Of a stretch of 64,000 nt of DNA, positions 57,864 through 64,000 are shown in pieces. Source of the DNA: JASSUD01 sp031963445 (lineage in GTDB: Bacteria > Pseudomonadota > Gammaproteobacteria > Burkholderiales > Burkholderiaceae). Numbering within the stretch: the stretch's first letter is position 1; each line of letters opens with the position of its first letter. The notes beneath the pieces were generated by a model. That model searched no databases. It was not told the DNA's origin and saw nothing but the letters and a program-made list of their open reading frames with translations. Both the position numbers and the translations under genes were made by a program. The stretch is taken from contig JASSUH010000001.1 in NCBI GenBank assembly GCA_031963445.1, positions 1,240,001 to 1,304,000 on the forward strand. Direction: 5' to 3'.

Positions 57864-59021
57864 CTATTGGCTAGGAGCGTTATATATTAATTGCCCGTGC
57901 TCATCTATTTCAAAAATGGTTTCATTGCGAACCTTAGGTTCCTTAGCTGTGTCAATAGTGACTTCTGCACCGTATTTATTTTTATATTTAGTTTCAATTT
58001 TTCCTGCAGATAATAATAGACCAGCTGCCTTAATTTCAGTAAGGGATGAGTGAGCTAATTTGCTCGCTAAATCTATTAATTCTTGTTCGCTAATTCTATT
58101 GGATGATATATCCAAGCTCTTTATTCCATCACTCCACTCAGAAAATTTTGAAATCAAAATTTTTATCCCTGATGATCCGATGTCATTGCTGCTGAAATTT
58201 AAAATATTAATGCTAAGTGATTTTATTGTTTCAGATAAAATATCAATTTTTTTATTTCCAATTTTATTTTTTATTAATATTAATTTGTCGATATTTATAT
58301 TTGGCCATCTCTTGCCTTCAAATAATTTATTAATGTCGGTGGGTGTAAGGCCGTTGCCTGCAATAGATAATGAGCCAAATTTATTTAAATTGATATTGTT
58401 AAGTGTTATTTTATTTATTTTTTTTATTAAATCATCTTTGCTAATAACACCACTCGCGCCCCTAATCTTTCCTTCATTAGCCATATTATCTAAAGATAAA
58501 GACAAATATTTTATATCGTTCTTTTCCAGCAGCGCATTAAGTACTACTAGCTGTAAAGATGGGCTCATACCGTGAATGCTTATGTACGATGCCTTTTCTA
58601 TTAGTGCTCTAACGCTATTTATAAAATTTTCAGCGTCTATTCCTTTTTGCTCTGCTATTTTATGAAGTTTAAGGCTCCAAAATTTTTGGTTATCTTTGTA
58701 GAAATTATTTCCAATTTCTCTAACCCATATACCTCTATTTGATTTCTCTGATATTTTTGAATTTAATACATCTATCACTGTTTTGTTAGAATCCTTGTTA
58801 ATTAACCTAAATGAGCATATTTGCTGAGTTGTTAACGAAGTTATATACGGCGTCACTGAATATTTAAAGATAGTATCCAATATTTCTGGAATGGAAAAAG
58901 CTAAAGAGACAGGAGATAATTTCGATTTATTTTGAGGCTGAGGTTCAATAAAATTTGATGCGTTTTTATAAATTAATGATTGAGTAGATGGAGTTAGCGA
59001 TAGACCTGAAGGTGAAGCCAT
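57864..59021 (-). CDS. F-box/leucine-rich-repeat-like protein, candidate effector
   Basis: 385 residues from the ATG at 59021 (AAGGAT upstream). After a Ser/Pro-rich start, residues about 42-90 (FSIPEILDTIFKY..QICSFRLINKDSN) resemble an F-box: I-P-x-E-I-L-x-x-I-F followed by a C-x-x-R-L-x-N-K pattern. From about 140 on there are leucine-rich repeats of the RI type (IKYLSLSLDNM, INKITLNNINL, SLSIAGNGLT, KLILIKNKIG, LNFSSNDIGSSGIKILIS, SLDISSNRIS). F-box plus LRR is a eukaryotic ubiquitin-ligase adaptor layout used by injected bacterial proteins. Very AT-rich. It lies inside a dehydrogenase pseudogene, so it was inserted there. The F-box call is tentative; the LRR is solid. Confidence 0.65.
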   Translation of the reverse strand: MASPSGLSLTPSTQSLIYKNASNFIEPQPQNKSKLSPVSLAFSIPEILDTIFKYSVTPYITSLTTQQICSFRLINKDSNKTVIDVLNSKISEKSNRGIWVREIGNNFYKDNQKFWSLKLHKIAEQKGIDAENFINSVRALIEKASYISIHGMSPSLQLVVLNALLEKNDIKYLSLSLDNMANEGKIRGASGVISKDDLIKKINKITLNNINLNKFGSLSIAGNGLTPTDINKLFEGKRWPNINIDKLILIKNKIGNKKIDILSETIKSLSINILNFSSNDIGSSGIKILISKFSEWSDGIKSLDISSNRISEQELIDLASKLAHSSLTEIKAAGLLLSAGKIETKYKNKYGAEVTIDTAKEPKVRNETIFEIDEHGQLIYNAPSQ

Positions 59022-59149
59022 AATTGATATCCTTATATAAAAATAACAGAAAAAATACTTACCTTTTGCTTCTTCTGCGTAAATTTTTACGAAAAATTTT
59101 AAAATTAAAGTAAACAAATTATACTAAAAATCCAAGTCTCATAAAATCT

Positions 59150-59563
59150 GCGCGGGCGAGCAGTATCCACAAGTAGACGTTGAAAGAAATTCTAAGCAGC
59201 GGCTTTACCGCATTTACGAGAGGGAGCACGCATTATGAGCATTATCTCAGCCACCGCGTATTACGGTAACATTCATTTAATTGATTATGCTGTGACCAAA
59301 GGAGTCATTGTGGTATTTAATCACTCGCGAAATATCTGGACCCCAAAGATATTCTAGTAAATGTATTAGCCCTCGGCTCAATCTGCCCACCTTTGATTCC
59401 TTCTACGTTTAGTGCTGAAGCACTTACTGAATTTGATAGAAAAACACCGCTTAGCCGAGCTGGCCAACTAGACGAAGTGGCAGGTTGCTATGTTTTTTTC
59501 GCAAGCAAAGATGTGTCATGCATGACAGGCCAAGTAATGCATCTCTATGGAGGTGGTGAATGA
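59150..59563 (+). pseudogene. Short-chain dehydrogenase, 3' fragment
   Basis: From GGGCGAGCAGTATCCACAAG to the TGA near 59563 this matches the second half of the intact dehydrogenase gene (63055-63534), with scattered substitutions, a deletion of about 60 bases after TTCTAAGCAG and frame disruption. Together with 57563-57691 it is the decayed first copy. The remaining bases to 59677 hold no gene. Confidence 0.85.
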
Positions 59564-59677
59564 CTAGCGGCGGTGGCCGCTAGTTCGTGTAGGGAGGTTA
59601 GCGAGAAACTGAGCGAAGTGCTTTGAATATGTTGATGTTGAGTTTATTCAAGCTTGTTTAAACTTGATTTTCAACTA

Positions 59678-62335
59678 TCAATGGTAGCTTAGGGACTTGC
59701 GTCTTTCAGTGCTTTGCTCTCTAACGGTAGCTTTTGTATTTTTTTGTGGATCAGAGATTTCTTTCCGTATGTTGCTCATGATCTTTTTGGAGATAGACGA
59801 AGTCAGGTCCGTTGCCTGAGCAAGAGTTAATTTGCCTTCGTCGAGTTTTTTTAGAACAATCGCTCCGAAAGCTTTAGTCTCACCTTGGTTTGCGTGCTCG
59901 ATAATGTCCTTGATATTGGGCTTATTATCTTCATCGAAGGCAGTGAGTGAACTGTATACTTGCGCAGGTTTTAGATTCAATCTTGAAATGGCCTCACTAA
60001 ACTTTATCATTACCTTTTCACGTCCATTAAATAGGGCCTGCTGGAACGCAGGGTACTCTTCTTCCTCACTTCCGCGTAATAGATTTGCTTTTAGGTCGGC
60101 TGACAAGTCCGCTTGCACTAAAATATTGAGATACTCCTCAACAGCCTCGAATTTTCCCTCTGACGAGGCCATCCATAAGCCGTGAGTGCCATCTATATCT
60201 TTAGCCGCCAAAAAATTTGCTAATTCTTCAGGCTCTAGCTCTGCTTTCTTTATAATTTCACCCAATTCTTTAATTGCTCCTGCATGTCCACGTTCAAGAG
60301 CGGTATGTAAGCCATGAGTAATGCCGTCAGCGTTTGCTGTCACTACCTTTGCTATTTGCTGAGGAGTTAATCCTAATTCGTCTAAGAGTTCACCAAAGCA
60401 TTGAATGGATTCTGCCTTACCTTCTGCAAGAGCATTTGATAAAGCAGAAATTCCCTCCTCATTTTCAGCGATCAATAAGTCTATTATTTGATCGTCTGTT
60501 AGGCTTCCTTCCTGCTTCTGCTCTTTTAGAATTTTGCAGAAACTTTTAATAGAAGAGGTATTTCCCTCTTGCATGGCTTGCCATAAAGGAGGAGCGTCTT
60601 CTTCATTTCTGGCGGTTAAAAACTCTATTAATTTTTCAGATCTGAGGTTTGCTGTCTTTACGATATCAACAATGCCTTTAATGGCAATTTCTTGTCTCTT
60701 TTTTAACTCATCGGTGTCATTAAAATTTTCAGGTATTAATAACTGCGCTACATGATTAAAGTTTAATGATTCTTTCCGTACGATTTGGCTAAGAAGTGAA
60801 GTGAAATTTTTATGTCCATTTTCAAGAGCCAGCAATGGACCGGGCGTGCCGTTACTATCTCTAAGAGCCAATGATTTTGTTATTACCTCTGGTGAAAACA
60901 TTGCATCTTGTAGAGTTTCGTAATAGCTTCGAATAATTTCATTACCTCCACCCTGGTAGGCAGCTAATAAGCCAGGGGCAGTGTTAGCCATTAATTCTAT
61001 TATCTCCTCATCTTCCAGCATGTCCTCATCTTCAGGCTCTAGTTCTCCTACAATTTTTACAAATTCTTTAAAGGTTTTCATGTCATGTTCTAGCACGATA
61101 TGAGATAAGCCAGACGTGCCTTCAGAATCTCGAGCAGCTAAAATTTCCTTTTTAAAAGAAATAGGTATTTGGGTATTATTTATCTGGTCTGCTAATTTAT
61201 TTAATGGTAAGCATGAATTTAATAAATGATGAAAGCAAGCAGGGTTTTCAGCTTCTTCATCTGATAAAAAGAAATTGACAATTCTTTCCTCAGGTTTCTC
61301 ATATCTTTTAGAGCGAGTCTCATACAAATCATTAGGTATTATTATGAAACGCGAGACTTTTTCGTGGTCTTTGCTATTGGCGTCGCCATAATATAAGTCA
61401 ACGGACTCCTTGGGTAAGAAGTTTTGCATTTTCCAGTTTTTGACTTTACTCAAATCGTGTTCATTTTTTGTTGAGCTTAAATCGTCAGCTACAGTGCGCA
61501 CGTGCGTTAAAGTATTATTAGGGTCAAATAATGTCATTACATATTCTTCTTGGCCTGTTATATTATTATTCTTTAACATAAATGTTGCCGCCATGACATG
61601 GAGGCCAGTGATCAATAATGCAGATCTAACAGTATCTCCATTTTTTCGCATATCAGAATATTGTCCGGCGGCAAAATTGCCCAACTGAGAATGACCAACA
61701 ATATGATTTTCTTTTTCTAAAAAAAATGCTTTAGTAAAAAGCTCGTCATGTTCTAATGTAACATTAGCAGTAATCTTTTCTGTATCTCCAAATATTTCCT
61801 GGAGCATATCTACAGCCTTATTTTCTGTCCCATTCTTATTAGCATAAAGTTGACGCTGCATTAAATATGCTATTGATAGCTGTCGACAAGCAGCCTCTTT
61901 CTGAGAAGAGTTGCCAAGATATGCTTGGAGGTTAAGATTTTCTTTTCGAGTTTGTCCATTGTATGCTGCAGAGTAAGGGCGACCCAGCGCAGTACTTTTT
62001 TTATACTGCCCATTTTCATCATAAGAAAAAACAGAAACTTTTTTTGTATCTATTATTTCTAAATTATCTGGCGGCGGGGTACTTACCCTAATTCCTTCAG
62101 GAATATGCACTTCAGATAACTTCAAAGAGTTAGTGGCTGTAATTTCTTTAATAATTTTTAGATTTGAGTTTTCTTTTATATAATCTCGTAAATCTAAAAT
62201 GCCACCTTCAAAATTTTCAATTTCTAAATGAGAGATATTGTCTGGGATGGCAATATTTTTTAGTTGTTGGCCTAAATTTCTTCCATCAATGATAATAGTA
62301 TCTTCGCTTGATGCGACTTCAGTTGTTGGTCCCAT
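59678..62335 (-). CDS. ShET2-like effector with ankyrin-like repeats (intact copy)
   Basis: 885 residues. The N-terminal 300 residues match the ShET2/OspD-type enterotoxin region of enteric type III effectors: CRQLSIAYL (Cys150), ENHIVGHSQLG, LITGLHVMAA (His246) and TLFDPNNTLTHVR (Asp271). The Cys/His/Asp set is suggestive of a cysteine-protease-like site. From about 380 to 850 there are a dozen helical units of 36-47 residues with the pattern L-x-A-R-(D/N)-x-x-G-(T/A)-x-G-L-x-x-A-x-x-x-G-(H/N)-x-x-x-I, ankyrin-like. No signal peptide. AT-rich. It is the intact member of a tandem duplication and is divergent from the dehydrogenase gene. Likely secreted into host cells; this is inference. Confidence 0.72.
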   Translation of the reverse strand: MGPTTEVASSEDTIIIDGRNLGQQLKNIAIPDNISHLEIENFEGGILDLRDYIKENSNLKIIKEITATNSLKLSEVHIPEGIRVSTPPPDNLEIIDTKKVSVFSYDENGQYKKSTALGRPYSAAYNGQTRKENLNLQAYLGNSSQKEAACRQLSIAYLMQRQLYANKNGTENKAVDMLQEIFGDTEKITANVTLEHDELFTKAFFLEKENHIVGHSQLGNFAAGQYSDMRKNGDTVRSALLITGLHVMAATFMLKNNNITGQEEYVMTLFDPNNTLTHVRTVADDLSSTKNEHDLSKVKNWKMQNFLPKESVDLYYGDANSKDHEKVSRFIIIPNDLYETRSKRYEKPEERIVNFFLSDEEAENPACFHHLLNSCLPLNKLADQINNTQIPISFKKEILAARDSEGTSGLSHIVLEHDMKTFKEFVKIVGELEPEDEDMLEDEEIIELMANTAPGLLAAYQGGGNEIIRSYYETLQDAMFSPEVITKSLALRDSNGTPGPLLALENGHKNFTSLLSQIVRKESLNFNHVAQLLIPENFNDTDELKKRQEIAIKGIVDIVKTANLRSEKLIEFLTARNEEDAPPLWQAMQEGNTSSIKSFCKILKEQKQEGSLTDDQIIDLLIAENEEGISALSNALAEGKAESIQCFGELLDELGLTPQQIAKVVTANADGITHGLHTALERGHAGAIKELGEIIKKAELEPEELANFLAAKDIDGTHGLWMASSEGKFEAVEEYLNILVQADLSADLKANLLRGSEEEEYPAFQQALFNGREKVMIKFSEAISRLNLKPAQVYSSLTAFDEDNKPNIKDIIEHANQGETKAFGAIVLKKLDEGKLTLAQATDLTSSISKKIMSNIRKEISDPQKNTKATVREQSTERRKSLSYH

Positions 62336-62670
62336 ATATCTCTCATTTTTATATTAAGTATCTCCAATTAATATAAAAAATAAAGAAAATATTTTTAATG
62401 GGGATGGGCTGAATTATTTAGCAGAAAAAATCTAAAAGCACACTGTATGTACGATGTCAGATGAGTCATTGGGTAAAGAATGATGGGTAAAGCGTTTGCG
62501 TAAGTCTCATAGCAGTGCGCTAGATCTAGCCATGCGCATCTACATAAATCAATGATGATGCGATAACACTGTGCTGGGGTCTTTCAGTTGATCAGAGAGT
62601 ACTCGGTGGGAACTAGTCTTCAAGGTATGTTGCTTGCATCTGCGGTCTTATTCTGAAAAGACAGGAGGGC
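62336..62670. repeat. Duplicated intergenic region, copy 2
   Basis: Counterpart of 57223-57562, between the intact effector and the intact dehydrogenase, divergently transcribed. Shared landmarks include GTATGTACGATG, GTTGATCAGAGAGTACTCG and AACTAGTCTTCAAGGTAT. No RNA gene seen. Confidence 0.8.
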
Positions 62671-62673
62671 ATG

Positions 62674-63534
62674 ATGTCAGACAAACCAGCTCAGCCAATT
62701 GCCCAACATCAAGATCGTCAACCTGGTCTTGAGAGCAAGATGGTGCCACCGCCACAAAGTCAAGCAAGTGAATATGTGGGAAGCGGCAAGCTTAAAGGGA
62801 AAGTAGCTGTGGTAACGGGAGGAGATAGCGGCATTGGCCGCGCGACTGCGATTGCATTTGCGAAAGAAGGGGCCGACGTGCTGATTGTTTATCTTGATGA
62901 ACATGACGATGCGCGGGTAACGCAACAACAAATCGAAGCGGCAGGTCGTCGGTGCCAAAGTCTAGCGCTGGATATTGGCGAGGCCTCTAACGCGCAACAG
63001 GTTGTGGATACTGCACTTAATGCATTTGGCAGACTAGATATTTTAGTTAACAACGCGGGCGAGCAGCATCCACAAGCAGACTTTGAGAAAATTTCTAAGC
63101 AGCAACTCGAACGCGTTTTTCATACCAATGTGTTTTCGATGTTCTTTCTCGTACAGGCGGCTTTACCGCATTTACAAGAAGGAGCGCGAATCATTAATAC
63201 CACCTCAGTCACGGCGTATCGCGGTAGCGCTCATTTAATTGACTATGCGGCCACCAAGGGAGCGATTGTGGCGTTTACTCGCTCACTAGCGAAATATCTG
63301 GCTCCCAAAGGTATTTTGGTGAATGCAGTAGCGCCTGGCCCAATCTGGACACCTTTGATTCCGTCTACCTTTAGCGCTGAAGAAGTGGCTGAATTCGGTA
63401 AAAAAACACCGCTTGGCCGACCTGGACAGCCAGATGAAGTGGCAGGTTGCTATGTCTTTCTCGCAAGCAAGGAGTCGTCATATATGACAGGCCAAGTGCT
63501 GCATCCGAATGGTGGGGAAGTGGTGAATGGCTAG
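62674..63534 (+). CDS. Short-chain dehydrogenase/reductase (general stress type)
   Basis: 286 residues from the ATG at 62674, five bases after AGGAGG (an ATG at 62671 is too close). Classical SDR of the YghA/YhdF type: a Gln-rich N-terminal leader of about 40 residues, the cofactor motif TGGDSGIGRA, NNAGEQHP, the Ser (TTSVTAYRG) and Y-A-A-T-K-G active site, and the C-terminal LHPNGGEVVNG. It probably reduces or oxidises small carbonyl/alcohol compounds with NAD(P). Intact copy of a duplicated gene. Terminator not obvious. Confidence 0.92.
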   Translation: MSDKPAQPIAQHQDRQPGLESKMVPPPQSQASEYVGSGKLKGKVAVVTGGDSGIGRATAIAFAKEGADVLIVYLDEHDDARVTQQQIEAAGRRCQSLALDIGEASNAQQVVDTALNAFGRLDILVNNAGEQHPQADFEKISKQQLERVFHTNVFSMFFLVQAALPHLQEGARIINTTSVTAYRGSAHLIDYAATKGAIVAFTRSLAKYLAPKGILVNAVAPGPIWTPLIPSTFSAEEVAEFGKKTPLGRPGQPDEVAGCYVFLASKESSYMTGQVLHPNGGEVVNG

Positions 63535-63746
63535 CGGTGAGGGCCGCTAGCTTGGGTTTGGGTAGTTTGACTAATTGAGTCGATTAAATTTGAGCTTCAT
63601 TTAATCTGATCGTAACTATTACAGGCTCTTAGAATTTTTTTAAGATTTCCCAAATAAAGACAAGCTCACACTAACCGGTTGTAATCTAAAAAATCATCGG
63701 AATTTATCTGTTAAAAATTTAAGCGATCTATGTAAAACGCATATTT

Positions 63747-64000
63747 TTAATGCTGTCGGCTTCCTCTCTTTTGAGTCGAATTTTGATTATGAGGTGTAGA
63801 GGGTAAAGGTTGAGAGGGCTTGCTCTGCATTAACTTTGCCAGATTCTGGCTTGCTTCTATTTTTTTAGTGAAAATATCCATATTTTTTTGTATTTGCATC
63901 AATATGGGAACTGAAAGTAAAGCATTTCCACCTTTGCTTTTATTAAAGCCCTCAAACATTTTAGTTAATTCTGTGACGCGCTGCTTTTCCTTGGGAGTTA
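63747..64000 (-). CDS. C-terminus of an unknown protein, cut by window
   Basis: The frame is open from the window edge to the TAA at 63747 (84 codons visible). The visible part is helical at first (TPKEKQRVTELTKMFEGFNK), then a polar, Pro/Ser/Gln-rich tail (SKPSQPLPSTPHNQNST). An internal ATG at 63959 is not necessarily the start. No family is recognised. The composition and tail resemble the other AT-rich candidate effectors in this window. The gap 63535-63746 shows no gene. Confidence 0.5.
   Translation of the reverse strand, partial: TPKEKQRVTELTKMFEGFNKSKGGNALLSVPILMQIQKNMDIFTKKIEASQNLAKLMQSKPSQPLPSTPHNQNSTQKRGSRQH

Overview
This window looks like the chromosome of a member of the Burkholderiales with features of a host-restricted intracellular symbiont. 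EF-P carries Arg32 and sits beside its rhamnosyltransferase gene earP. A zwf-pgl-glk cluster lies next to a sugar ABC transporter, there are two 16-stranded-type porins, and ribD-ribE-ribBA-ribH-nusB are collinear. The housekeeping genes are Burkholderia-like in protein sequence. Between them lie AT-rich genes with eukaryote-type or effector-type repeats, and many short repeats, decayed integrases and IS remnants. The closest known lifestyle is that of the endofungal Burkholderiaceae (Mycoavidus/Glomeribacter type); this is inference from content, not from a database match.

Layout. 1-6.6 kb: nagZ (5' cut), csbD, efp, earP, divergent uvrC, pgsA and tRNA-Gly/tRNA-Cys. 6.6-12.3 kb: a decayed integrase where tRNA-Leu usually follows tRNA-Cys, an XRE/AbiEii-type pair, small lipoproteins, SPFH/NfeD membrane proteins and a higBA toxin-antitoxin pair. 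12.3-18.2 kb: an IS5-type remnant and three putative effectors (unknown, deaminase-like, coiled-coil/beta-propeller). 18.2-34.5 kb: carbonic anhydrase, a DUF1275 protein, hemW, an OPR-like helical repeat protein, porin, rdgB, ompR, tRNA-Leu with a second decayed integrase, a PLD-family lipoprotein, a second porin, an outer-membrane barrel, recD and amn. 34.7-43 kb: two more AT-rich unknown genes around the riboflavin genes, then hemL. 43-54.3 kb: a four-gene sugar ABC transporter, zwf-pgl-glk and a two-gene ABC importer of the nitrate/sulfonate type. 54.4-63.6 kb: a tandem duplication of a ShET2-like effector gene plus a short-chain dehydrogenase. One copy is intact. The other is frameshifted, and an F-box/LRR-like gene lies inside its dehydrogenase remnant.

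The most unusual feature is repeated DNA. A family of short palindromes shares a core of the type GTACTGTCTGCG..GGCATGCC, but the outer arms differ from locus to locus while still pairing within each locus. A second family of about 120-200 bp is built from inverted GGTTGGGGTGAC/GTCACCCCAACC units. These palindromes sit at the 3' edges of genes and supply the stop codons of several of them (recD, ribD, ribBA, hemL, pgsA and an unknown gene). One is inserted in frame inside a permease gene. The csbD leader can form two mutually exclusive hairpins, one of which covers the ribosome binding site.

Metabolically, the sugar transporter feeds glk-zwf-pgl (glucose to 6-phosphogluconate), and the rib cluster makes riboflavin, though its RibBA lacks the cyclohydrolase cysteines. 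Several usual partners are not next to their genes here: envZ beside ompR, recB/recC beside recD, the HexR domain on glk, and tRNA-Leu after tRNA-Cys.
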